Origin: Prevotella sp. UBA3294
GTDB taxonomy: Bacteria > Bacteroidota > Bacteroidia > Bacteroidales > Bacteroidaceae
DNA: 11,266 nucleotides
Direction of reading: 5' to 3'
Assembly: GCA_002361535.1 (NCBI GenBank)
Contig: DETG01000029.1
Coordinates: 3,060-14,325 of the forward strand
The translations under genes were made by a program, and so were the position numbers. Below the pieces are notes generated by a model, which saw nothing but the letters and a program-made list of their open reading frames with translations, searched no databases and was not told where the DNA came from. Within the stretch, counting starts at the first letter, position 1. The number at the start of each line of letters is the position of its first letter. Positions 1 through 5,978 of the stretch are shown here, one piece after another.

Positions 1-570
1 AAGCAGATCAACGAGGAGATCATTCAGGACTATATCCACAGCGGGGCAGCCATCAAGGCTATCATCCTGCGCTACTTCAATCCCATTGGTGCCCATCCGT
101 CGGCATTGATCGGCGAACTGCCCAACGGGGTGCCCATGAACCTGATACCCTTCGTTACCCAGACTGCCATCGGCATTCGTGAGCAGCTGAAGATATTCGG
201 TAACGATTACAACACGCCCGACGGCACCTGCATTCGCGACTATATCTATGTAGTGGATCTTGCCAAGGCACATGTGAAAGCTATGGAACGTGTGCTCGAC
301 AAACCTGAGACCGATGCCGTAGAGGTGTTCAATATCGGTACGGGAACCGGACTGAGTACCTTGGAGGTGGTGGAAGGCTTCGAGAAGGCTACGGGCGTGA
401 AGTTGAACTGGACCTACGCACCGCGACGCGAAGGTGACATCGAGAAGGTGTGGGGTAACGTGGATAAGGCCAACAAGGTGCTTGGTTGGAAAGCTGAAGC
501 CAATATTGAAGACGTCCTGCGCTCTGCTTGGAAATGGCAGCAGAAGCTGCGTGAGGACGGCATCCAATAA
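1..570 (+). CDS. galE: UDP-glucose 4-epimerase, C-terminal part (5' end outside window)
   Basis: GalE interconverts UDP-glucose and UDP-galactose with bound NAD in the cytoplasm (Leloir pathway and supply of UDP-galactose for surface glycans). The frame is open from base 1. It encodes 189 residues ending in a TAA stop, and about 150 N-terminal residues with the NAD-binding GxxGxxG motif are missing. Visible family motifs are LRYFNPIGAHPSA (near residues 24-36), the segment DGTCIRDYIYVVDLAKAH, GTGTGLSTLEVV, and RREGDIEKVWGN near the C terminus. All are diagnostic of the extended SDR epimerase GalE. The first residue in the window is a lysine followed by QINEEII, probably the Lys of the catalytic YxxxK motif. 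The reading frame is intact to the expected C terminus. The call is firm; only the N-terminal half cannot be judged. Confidence 0.95.
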   Translation, partial: KQINEEIIQDYIHSGAAIKAIILRYFNPIGAHPSALIGELPNGVPMNLIPFVTQTAIGIREQLKIFGNDYNTPDGTCIRDYIYVVDLAKAHVKAMERVLDKPETDAVEVFNIGTGTGLSTLEVVEGFEKATGVKLNWTYAPRREGDIEKVWGNVDKANKVLGWKAEANIEDVLRSAWKWQQKLREDGIQ

Positions 571-580
571 GATTATGCTG

Positions 581-598
581 GTCTGCCTCTGTGCAGAC
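581..598 (+). other. Short hairpin downstream of galE, weak terminator candidate
   Basis: A 6-bp perfect inverted repeat (GTCTGC ... GCAGAC) with a 6-nt loop starts 10 bases after the galE stop. A T-rich but interrupted stretch follows (599-622). It could be a first, weak galE terminator. The lack of an unbroken T run keeps confidence low. Confidence 0.35.
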
Positions 599-622
599 TT
601 GCTGTTTTGTGTTTGTGTTGTT

Positions 623-655
623 ATGGGCCCTTGATGTGAATCAGGGGCTCATTTT
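623..655 (+). terminator. Strong hairpin with T run between galE and the RluA-family gene
   Basis: The arms 623-635 and 640-652 pair over 13 bp, including two G-U wobbles, around a GUGA (GNRA-type) tetraloop. The T run 652-655 follows. This is a good intrinsic terminator shape for galE. It ends only 13 bases before the next start codon at 669, so it could equally be a 5'-UTR structure of that gene. Confidence 0.65.
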
Positions 656-668
656 GAAATGAAAACAG

Positions 669-1568
669 ATGAAGAAATTTATTTATAACGAACAGCAGGG
701 AGAATACGATCACTATAAGGTAACGGAGGCTCAGCCGTTGCTGGAGTTCCTGCTCACACATGTCAGCGGTAGTCGCACGAAGATCAAAGCCACTTTAAAG
801 GGTGGTGGCATCCAGGTGAACAAACGGATGGAAAAACAGTTCGACTTTCCCTTGGAACCCGGTATGACCGTATCCGTCAGTAAGACGAAGCGTAACCAGG
901 AGATCCTGAAGAGCCGTTACCTGAAGATTGTCTTCGAGGATGAACATATCGTGGTGGTGGAAAAGAAGGTGGGTATCTTGTCGATGGCTGCCGGACATTC
1001 CTCACTGAATGTGAAATCAGTGCTTGATGATTACTTCTACAAGAGTCGTCAGCGTTGTCATGCCCATGTGGTACACCGCTTAGACCGTGACACCAGCGGA
1101 CTGATGATCTATGCGAAGACCATGCAGGCGGAGCAGATCCTGGAGCATGAATGGCACGACATCGTCTATGACCGCCGCTATGTGGCCTTAGTGAGCGGTG
1201 AGATGGAAGAGGAGGGAGGCACCATTGCCAACTGGCTGAAAGACAACAAGGCATATATCACCTATTCATCGCCGGTAGATAATGGCGGGAAATACGCCGT
1301 GACCCATTTCCACACGCTGAAGCGTATGAATGGCTATTCGTTGGTAGAGTATAAGTTGGAGACAGGACGCAAGAACCAAATCCGTGTGCACTCTGCCGAT
1401 ATGGGGCACCCGGTATGCGGCGATACCAAGTACGGCAATGGCGACGACCCCTGTGGCCGACTGGCTCTTCATGCCTATATGCTCTGTTTCGAACATCCTA
1501 TCACTCGTGAGCGGATGGAGTTCGTGACACCCATTCCAGCGAGCTTTAAGAAAGTGTTTGAGAGATAA
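669..1568 (+). CDS. RluA-family rRNA/tRNA pseudouridine synthase
   Basis: This enzyme isomerises specific uridines in rRNA or tRNA to pseudouridine. The 299-residue protein has an S4-like RNA-binding domain at about residues 20-72. The catalytic domain carries the RluA signature HRLDRDTSGLMIYAKT at 136-151, with D139 as the expected catalytic aspartate, and the second motif RKNQIRVH at 234-241 (commonly RxHQIR in the family). Length and domain order fit an RluC/RluD-type member, but the substrate uridine cannot be told from sequence. The start at 669 is preceded by A-rich sequence without a Shine-Dalgarno, as usual for Bacteroidetes. No convincing TAnnTTTG promoter lies between galE and this gene, so it may depend partly on read-through from galE past the hairpin at 623-655. 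The stop overlaps the 7-bp repeat run that follows. Confidence 0.93.
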   Translation: MKKFIYNEQQGEYDHYKVTEAQPLLEFLLTHVSGSRTKIKATLKGGGIQVNKRMEKQFDFPLEPGMTVSVSKTKRNQEILKSRYLKIVFEDEHIVVVEKKVGILSMAAGHSSLNVKSVLDDYFYKSRQRCHAHVVHRLDRDTSGLMIYAKTMQAEQILEHEWHDIVYDRRYVALVSGEMEEEGGTIANWLKDNKAYITYSSPVDNGGKYAVTHFHTLKRMNGYSLVEYKLETGRKNQIRVHSADMGHPVCGDTKYGNGDDPCGRLALHAYMLCFEHPITRERMEFVTPIPASFKKVFER

Positions 1569-1605
1569 GAGATGAAAAATGAAAGATTGTAGATGAGAGA
1601 TGGAA
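1564..1605 (+). repeat. Six degenerate tandem 7-bp repeats (consensus GATGAAA)
   Basis: From 1564 the sequence divides into six consecutive heptamers resembling GATGAAA. Units start at 1564, 1571, 1578, 1585, 1592 and 1599; examples are GATAAGA, AATGAAA and GATGAGA. The run begins inside the stop codon region of the pseudouridine synthase gene and ends over the start codon of the small membrane protein gene at 1600. Units differ from the consensus at one to three positions, so this is an old or relaxed array. Confidence 0.5.
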
Positions 1606-1755
1606 AATTATAGCTTTTATGTGTTAGCTATCATCGCTGTGGTGGTGGCTTTCTATATCATCAAAAAAGTGGCGAGCTGCCTGATAAAGAGCATCGTGAT
1701 GCTCGCTATCGTGGCTGCGCTCGCTTATGTCTGGTATATGTATTACAGGGCTTAG
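1600..1755 (+). CDS. Small two-helix membrane protein (51 residues), unknown function
   Basis: This short open frame, MENYSFYVLA to a TAG stop, begins 31 bases after the pseudouridine synthase stop. It encodes a strongly hydrophobic protein. The first apolar segment is at about residues 6-21 (FYVLAIIAVVVAFYII). A short basic turn with KK at 22-23 follows, then a second apolar segment at about 31-48 ending in aromatic residues. This predicts an inner-membrane helical hairpin. The regular apolar/basic pattern and the position right behind a gene on the same strand argue for a real gene. Two earlier ATGs (1572 and 1593) give only six-codon frames. No Shine-Dalgarno is visible, and the start lies in the 7-bp repeat run. 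I do not recognise a family, and function is unknown. Confidence 0.55.
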   Translation: MENYSFYVLAIIAVVVAFYIIKKVASCLIKSIVMLAIVAALAYVWYMYYRA

Positions 1756-1770
1756 CTGGTATGACTGTTC

Positions 1771-2415
1771 CTACTTCGCTAAGTCAAAGCCCAAACGGAT
1801 ACCATCGTAGTTCTTACTGATCTCGCTGACGGTACCTAACGTGCTGTTGCCGCTGGCTGCACCTACCACCTGCAGGGCAGTGAGGAGTTTCTTCGATTCG
1901 AAGAGCAGACTGATACCTTGAGAGTTTCGGGTAAGGTAACCGGTTGTGGAGAGCAGAAGAGTCTGCAGCTGCACAGAACTGTTACTGCTGTTGAATGTGT
2001 AGGTACCGTTGATGGTCTTTCCCATCACCTTGGCAGAGAATGTTCCGTCTTGGTTGAAAGTGAAATAGGTGTTGCTGCCTTTGATACCTAACTTATTGTA
2101 TGTGGGCAACAGCTTCTCTTTTGCCTCGGCGGCCACCACCTTTCCTCCGGCAGATGCTAACGCGTTTTCGGAAGTGAAGGCACATCCGGGCTGGAAGTAT
2201 TTCCACGTACCGATCACATCTTTCTCAGAGAGTTTTGAAGCACCGATCACTTCATAGAGAATGTCACCCAAAGTGTTGGTGTTCGTGATGGCTCCTAAGA
2301 TGCCACCTAAGATGTCGGTGGTGCCGGCAGTGCCATTGGTTGCCGTGCCGCCAGTGAAGCCACAACTCGACAACAGAAGGGCGGCCCCACATGCTAAGAT
2401 TGTTTTCTTTTTCAT
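1771..2415 (-). CDS. DUF4923-type lipoprotein
   Basis: This is a 214-residue exported lipoprotein. A basic N terminus and apolar core lead to the lipobox LLSSC, with C18 as the lipidated cysteine. A Gly/Thr/Asn-rich linker with GGILGAITNTNTLGD-like sequence follows. The conserved part starts at about residue 60 with VIGTWKYFQPGCAF (67-80), then a helical stretch and the strands YFTFNQDGTFSAKVMGKTIN (117-136), followed by GTYTFN (137-142). The pattern GTW, DGTF, GTY resembles lipocalin-like barrels. I assign it to the DUF4923 family of Bacteroidetes lipoproteins from memory of these motifs; its role is unknown. It has its own promoter and lies 108 bp downstream of the HD gene on the same strand. 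It converges with the small membrane protein gene, 15 bp away, with no clear terminator in between. Confidence 0.8.
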   Translation of the reverse strand: MKKKTILACGAALLLSSCGFTGGTATNGTAGTTDILGGILGAITNTNTLGDILYEVIGASKLSEKDVIGTWKYFQPGCAFTSENALASAGGKVVAAEAKEKLLPTYNKLGIKGSNTYFTFNQDGTFSAKVMGKTINGTYTFNSSNSSVQLQTLLLSTTGYLTRNSQGISLLFESKKLLTALQVVGAASGNSTLGTVSEISKNYDGIRLGFDLAK

Positions 2416-2449
2416 ATCTGTCTTTTTTATTTATAGATGATTTCTTGTA

Positions 2450-2481
2450 CAAAAATAATGCTTTTTGTCGAAAGGGGGAAA
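2450..2481 (-). promoter_or_regulatory. Bacteroidetes-type promoter for the DUF4923 lipoprotein gene
   Basis: On the minus strand, TATTTTTG (2457-2450) matches the -7 consensus TAnnTTTG. TTTC (2481-2478) lies 20 bp upstream as an approximate -33 element. The predicted transcript starts roughly 30 bases before the ATG at 2415. The rest of the 108-bp gap (2416-2523) shows no gene and no convincing terminator for the HD gene. Confidence 0.6.
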
Positions 2482-2523
2482 TCTTTTCAGTAAACATCGT
2501 GTTCTGTTCGACGAATCACCCGT

Positions 2524-3162
2524 CTATCTGTTCAACAGCTCTTCTTCGAAGAGGTGGTCAAAGACTTCACGCAGCCGGGGAGGGTCGTTGATGAGCTGAC
2601 GGATCTCCTTGAGCTTTGCCTCATTGGGGGAATGGGGCATCCATAAACGGATATAGCCATGCTCGGCATATTTGTTCTGCATGTGCTCCACAAAACGTTC
2701 CCACTGTTCCTCACGGCTCTTCTCTGGGTAGTTCGACATGCCATATTGAATGGTACGGCGGAAAACTGTCATGGGATCCAAGTCACGATCGGCCTCGGCG
2801 ACAATCTTCCCATAGATACTGCGGGGTGCATGACTGGCAGAGGCACGGTGGTCTTCCACAGCCTCTTTCATGATCTTGATCTGATCGGGAGTGAACCAAC
2901 GGCGCAGACGGATATCGGCAGCAAGGATCTTCCCACTGGTGAGATGATGGATGGCACGCGGCCCTGACAGTCCTAAGTCGTGATAGGCGGCAACGGTATA
3001 TGACATGTTCAGGTCGGCCCCTGTCTTCCGTGCAATCTCCAACGACCGTTTGATGACACTGGTGACATGCTGCATGTTGTGTGCCTTGTCGAAGGCTGCA
3101 TAACGAGGCAGGATGTTGCGTTCGATGAACTCCATCAGATCCAGACTCACATGATTTTCCAT
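2524..3162 (-). CDS. HD-domain metal-dependent phosphohydrolase-like protein
   Basis: The 212-residue cytoplasmic protein belongs to the HD superfamily of metal-dependent phosphohydrolases. Candidate metal ligands are H28 and H32 (AHNMQH), the paired H61-D62 (AAYHDLGL), H72/H73, D104-H105 (VEDHRAS) and D125 (AEADRDLD). The domain covers roughly residues 20-130. The C-terminal 80 residues are mostly helical and contain RLWMPHSPNEAKLKEIRQLI. There is no signal peptide or membrane segment. The substrate cannot be deduced; nucleotide or cyclic-nucleotide hydrolysis is typical of the superfamily, but nothing here decides. The gene has its own promoter, which occupies the same DNA as the divergent menA promoter. 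The family looks well conserved in Bacteroidales, and all HD residues are present, so it should be active. Confidence 0.85.
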   Translation of the reverse strand: MENHVSLDLMEFIERNILPRYAAFDKAHNMQHVTSVIKRSLEIARKTGADLNMSYTVAAYHDLGLSGPRAIHHLTSGKILAADIRLRRWFTPDQIKIMKEAVEDHRASASHAPRSIYGKIVAEADRDLDPMTVFRRTIQYGMSNYPEKSREEQWERFVEHMQNKYAEHGYIRLWMPHSPNEAKLKEIRQLINDPPRLREVFDHLFEEELLNR

Positions 3163-3181
3163 TCTCTTTACCCTTAAATAA

Positions 3182-3213
3182 TTTGCAAATATACACGAAA
3201 ATGTTTACTTTTG
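3182..3213 (+). promoter_or_regulatory. Promoter of the menA operon
   Basis: TTTG (3182-3185) and TACTTTTG (3206-3213), separated by exactly 20 bp, match the Bacteroidetes -33/-7 consensus perfectly. Transcription should start near 3219. This places the upstream in-frame ATG at 3183 inside the promoter and makes ATG 3237 the real start. It overlaps the HD gene promoter on the other strand. Confidence 0.75.
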
Positions 3214-3217
3214 CAAG
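3186..3217 (-). promoter_or_regulatory. Promoter of the HD-domain gene
   Basis: On the minus strand, TATATTTG (3193-3186) is a perfect -7 element and CTTG (3217-3214) is an approximate -33 element 20 bp upstream. The transcript would start near 3180, about 18 bases before the ATG at 3162. The core TGTATATTTGCAA also occurs, identically, ahead of the histidine kinase gene. Confidence 0.65.
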
Positions 3218-3236
3218 CAATTTGAATTTTTTAGCA

Positions 3237-4130
3237 ATGAGGGAAGAGTATATCAAGACGAATTCGTGGAGAGCATGGCTGTTGGCGGCACGACCGAAGA
3301 CACTGACGGGGGCTGCCGTTCCCGTGATGATCGGACTGTCGTTGGCAGCTGTCAGCGGGGCACCCTTCCGTTTCCTGCCTGCCATCCTTTGTATGCTGTT
3401 CGCCTTCATCATGCAGATTGATGCAAACTTCGTGAACGACTATTTTGATTTCATGAAGGGAAACGATGATGAGACGCGGTTAGGTCCGAAGCGGGCGTGT
3501 GCCATGGGGTGGGTGGATGCCCGTTCGATGAGGCATGCCATTGCCATCACCACTATACTGGCCTGTGCCATTGGTCTGCCCCTGGTGATCTACGGTGGGG
3601 TGGAGATGATACTGGTGGGTTTGGTGTGTGTGGTGTTCTGTTTCCTCTATACCACGCATCTCAGCTATGTGGGGATGGGTGATGTGCTGGTGCTCGTATT
3701 CTTCGGTATCATCCCCGTTTGCATACCTTATTATATTATCACACATTCCTGCACGGTGGAAGTATTTGTGGCTTCTTTAGCCTGCGGTTTGGTGATCGAC
3801 ACTTTGTTGATGATTAATAATTACCGTGACATAGAAAACGATGAACGGGTAGGGAAGAATACCCTGGCCGTGAGATTAGGCAAAAAGGGCAGCAGAATGA
3901 TGTATCTGCTGTTAGGCATCGTGGCCTGTCTGATGGGCGTCGTTTTTGCTTTGAACAATCATCCCTGGGCCACCATACTCCCCTTGGGCTACTTGCTGCT
4001 ACATGGGGTTACTTATCGTAGGATGGTACGCATCGATCATGGGCGTGCCTTGAATGGCATCCTTGGAGAAACGGCCAGGAACATGTTTGTCTATGGACTT
4101 TTGGTGAGCATAGGATTATTGTTATCATAG
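3237..4130 (+). CDS. menA: 1,4-dihydroxy-2-naphthoate polyprenyltransferase
   Basis: MenA is an integral inner-membrane prenyltransferase of the UbiA family. It attaches a polyprenyl chain to 1,4-dihydroxy-2-naphthoate, giving demethylmenaquinone. With the start at 3237 the protein has 297 residues, normal for MenA. The N-terminal WLLAARPKTLTGAAVPVMIG (14-33) is typical of the family. The first Asp-rich prenyl-diphosphate/Mg motif is NDYFDFMKGNDD (67-78). The second is NNYRDIENDERVGKNTLAVR (194-213). Several apolar segments lie between and after these motifs. An upstream in-frame ATG at 3183 is rejected because it lies in the promoter. Menaquinone is the respiratory quinone of Bacteroidetes, so this is a core gene. 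It leads an operon with the DUF4494 gene (26-bp gap) and yggS. Confidence 0.93.
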   Translation: MREEYIKTNSWRAWLLAARPKTLTGAAVPVMIGLSLAAVSGAPFRFLPAILCMLFAFIMQIDANFVNDYFDFMKGNDDETRLGPKRACAMGWVDARSMRHAIAITTILACAIGLPLVIYGGVEMILVGLVCVVFCFLYTTHLSYVGMGDVLVLVFFGIIPVCIPYYIITHSCTVEVFVASLACGLVIDTLLMINNYRDIENDERVGKNTLAVRLGKKGSRMMYLLLGIVACLMGVVFALNNHPWATILPLGYLLLHGVTYRRMVRIDHGRALNGILGETARNMFVYGLLVSIGLLLS

Positions 4131-4156
4131 ATTTTTGAATTAGATTAATAATAGAA

Positions 4157-4618
4157 ATGAGAACAAGAACAGCAGAATGGTTCGAGACCAAAGTGCAGTA
4201 TGAGAAGACCATGGAAGATGGTATGATGAAGAAAGTGAAGGAGCAATACGTAGTGGATGCCTTGAGCTTCACCGAAGCGGAGAACTGTATCACGGAGGAG
4301 ATGTCATCGTATATCAGTGGTGAGTTTGACGTGGTGGATATCAAGAAAGCATCTTACAAGGAGATCTTCTTCAGTGAGGAGGAGAATGCCGACCGTTGGT
4401 ACAAGGCCAAGCTCCAGTTCATCACCATTGATGAGAAAACGGAGAAAGAAAAACGTTCCAATGTTTATTATCTCGTGCATGCTGCCACCCTGCCGGGAGC
4501 TGTGAAGAATATCGACACGGTGATGGGGGGTACGATGATCGATTATGTCATTGCCAGTATTGCCGAGACAGCCATCATGGATGTTTTTGAGCATAAGAGT
4601 AAGAATGTAACTGAGTAA
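4157..4618 (+). CDS. DUF4494 family protein
   Basis: This is a 153-residue soluble protein that I recognise as the DUF4494 family, found in Bacteroidetes and of unknown function. Conserved-looking parts are the start RTAEWFETKVQYEKTMEDG, the segment VVDALSFTEAENCITEEMSS, DVVDIKKASYKEIFFSE, and DRWYKAKLQFITIDEKTEKEKRSNVYYLVHA. It ends in a helical tail with IASIAETAIMDVF. The protein looks like an alternating alpha/beta fold without catalytic signatures, signal peptide or membrane helix. It sits 26 bp behind menA, and its stop is separated by only one base from the yggS start, so the three are almost certainly co-transcribed. The context gives no clear functional link; it could simply share constitutive expression. 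Confidence 0.85.
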   Translation: MRTRTAEWFETKVQYEKTMEDGMMKKVKEQYVVDALSFTEAENCITEEMSSYISGEFDVVDIKKASYKEIFFSEEENADRWYKAKLQFITIDEKTEKEKRSNVYYLVHAATLPGAVKNIDTVMGGTMIDYVIASIAETAIMDVFEHKSKNVTE

Positions 4619-4619
4619 C

Positions 4620-5294
4620 ATGTACAACGTAAAAGAGAATCTGCGGAAGGTGCTGGCCGACCTGCCTGAAGGGGTGAGGTTAGTGGCTGTGAGCAAATAC
4701 CATCCTAATGAGTATCTGATGGCAGCCTATGAGGAGGGACAGCGTGTATTCGGTGAGAGTCATGAACAGGAACTGAAACAGAAGCACGCATCCTTACCCG
4801 ATGACATCGAGTGGCATTTCATCGGACATCTGCAAACGAACAAGGTGAAGTATATCGCACCGTATATCTCGATGATCGAGGCGGTGGACTCCATGAAACT
4901 GCTGCGGGAGATCAACAAACAGGCGGCAAAGAGCAACCGGGTGATCGATGTGCTGTTGGAGCTGCACATTGCCGAGGAAGAGACAAAGTATGGTCTGACG
5001 CTCGATGCTTGTCGTGAACTGTTGGCTGCCGGTGAATGGAGGGAACTTCAGCATGTGCGGATCTGTGGTTTGATGATGATGGCCAGCTATGTGGAGGATA
5101 CTGAGCAGATCCGTAGGGAGATGATGACGGCTTCTGCTTTCTTCGACGAGATGAAGGCGCGTTATTTCGCCGATGAGGATTCTTTCTGCGAACGTTCCTG
5201 GGGGATGAGCCACGACTATCCCATTGCCGTTGAATGCGGTAGTACGATGGTCAGGGTGGGTACAACCATTTTCGGACCGCGGGTGTATCCTTAA
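4620..5294 (+). CDS. yggS: YggS/PROSC-family PLP homeostasis protein
   Basis: This is a PLP-binding protein of the YggS/YBL036C (PLPBP) family. It has an alanine-racemase-like TIM barrel but is not thought to be an enzyme; it keeps free pyridoxal 5'-phosphate and amino-acid balance. The 224 residues match the family length. LVAVSKYHP (21-29) holds the PLP-binding lysine K26. WHFIGHLQTNKVKY (65-78) is the classic second motif. ETKYGL (121-126) follows, and the C-terminal phosphate-binding region is SWGMSHDYPIAVECGSTMVR (193-212) followed by VGTTIFGPR. The helix usually reading GENYVQE is GESHEQE here, a small variation. The start overlaps nothing: one base separates it from the DUF4494 stop. 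Its TAA stop abuts the stop of the convergent response regulator gene with no base in between. Confidence 0.94.
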   Translation: MYNVKENLRKVLADLPEGVRLVAVSKYHPNEYLMAAYEEGQRVFGESHEQELKQKHASLPDDIEWHFIGHLQTNKVKYIAPYISMIEAVDSMKLLREINKQAAKSNRVIDVLLELHIAEEETKYGLTLDACRELLAAGEWRELQHVRICGLMMMASYVEDTEQIRREMMTASAFFDEMKARYFADEDSFCERSWGMSHDYPIAVECGSTMVRVGTTIFGPRVYP

Positions 5295-5906
5295 TTATAT
5301 GAGATGCCGTTCCATAGCTATGCGTACCAGGGAGGCCGTGTTGTTGCATCCCAATTTCTGACGGATATATTTCGTATAGCTATGGACGGTCTCGAATCCT
5401 AAGTGCAGTTTGTCGGCTATCTGTTTCATGGTGTTACCTTCGACTATCAGCCGAAGGATCTCTCGCTCACGGATGGTGAGCTCGGGGGGTGCCTCGCTTT
5501 GTCCGATCATCAGATTACGAGACTCCTTACAGATAAAGAATTCGCCTCCGGCCACTGCACAGATCCCTTCAATCAATTCCTCGGTACTGCTGTTCTTCAG
5601 GATATAGCCATGGGCACCGTTCTCTTTGGCCCGTTGGATAACAGAGGGCTCGGCATAGGTGGTAAGGACAATGATGCGCAGGGTGGGGCAGAGTGACACG
5701 AACTCTTTGATGGCATCGATGCCATCACCATCGGGCATGGCCACATCCAGTAACAGAATATCGGGACGGTGAAGGGAAATCAGGTCGGCACTTTCCTCAA
5801 GTGTATTGGCAATGGCAAGCACTTTGATGCCTTCTATCCCGTCAATAAGACCGGCTATTCCATTTGCCACCAGACGGTGGTCGTCGGCGATGATGACATT
5901 CTTCAT
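5295..5906 (-). CDS. NarL/FixJ-type response regulator with LuxR-type HTH
   Basis: This is a 203-residue two-component transcription factor. The receiver domain (about 1-118) has the acidic pair D8-D9, phospho-acceptor D54 in LLLDVAMPDGDG, switch residue T82/T83 and conserved K104. The C-terminal LuxR-type helix-turn-helix spans about 142-203. It includes LTIREREILRLIVEGNTMKQ (143-162) and the recognition region around FETVHSYTKYIRQKLG (171-186). All phosphorelay residues are present. The gene follows the TPR histidine kinase gene on the same strand, so they form a likely cognate pair. The 72-bp gap contains a separate promoter with a 15-bp box identical to one in the ompA-like promoter, which suggests autoregulation. 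The 3' end abuts the convergent yggS stop codon. Recognition of the box by this protein is inferred, not shown. Confidence 0.93.
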   Translation of the reverse strand: MKNVIIADDHRLVANGIAGLIDGIEGIKVLAIANTLEESADLISLHRPDILLLDVAMPDGDGIDAIKEFVSLCPTLRIIVLTTYAEPSVIQRAKENGAHGYILKNSSTEELIEGICAVAGGEFFICKESRNLMIGQSEAPPELTIREREILRLIVEGNTMKQIADKLHLGFETVHSYTKYIRQKLGCNNTASLVRIAMERHLI

Positions 5907-5930
5907 TTCATTGTCAGTTTGTTTCGGTTA

Positions 5931-5962
5931 CAAAGGTACGGAGTTTCATTGAATCTGACAAT
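5931..5962 (-). promoter_or_regulatory. Promoter of the response regulator gene
   Basis: On the minus strand, TACCTTTG (5938-5931) is a perfect -7 element and ATTG (5962-5959) is the -33 element 20 bp upstream. The transcript would start near 5925, about 20 bases before the ATG. The regulator can thus be made independently of the kinase. The -33 element lies inside the shared 15-bp box. Confidence 0.7.
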
Positions 5963-5972
5963 CCCCCAAATG
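5958..5972 (-). promoter_or_regulatory. Putative regulator-binding box (copy 1, response regulator promoter)
   Basis: The minus strand reads CATTTGGGGGATTGT, identical over 15 bases to 7942-7956 on the plus strand. It ends 19 bp before the -7 element, exactly as in the other copy. An upstream CCC (5976-5974) gives an imperfect dyad, CCC-N6-GGG. It covers the -33 element, consistent with repression or with close class-II-type activation. Confidence 0.6.
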
Positions 5973-5978
5973 TGGGTT

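Noticed and set aside
2471..2485. G/C-run near the DUF4923 promoter as a variant of the shared box
   Set aside because: It shares only the run of five Gs/Cs; flanks and position differ from the two true copies.
3183..3236. Longer menA reading frame starting at ATG 3183
   Set aside because: The ATG lies within the -33/-7 promoter (3182-3213), and the extra 18 residues are unlike any MenA N terminus; ATG 3237 fits the family.
2783..3412. 209-codon minus-strand open frame over the HD and menA genes
   Set aside because: It runs antisense or out of frame across two clear genes and both promoters; its product has no recognisable pattern and is rich in Cys and Arg as expected of a shadow frame.
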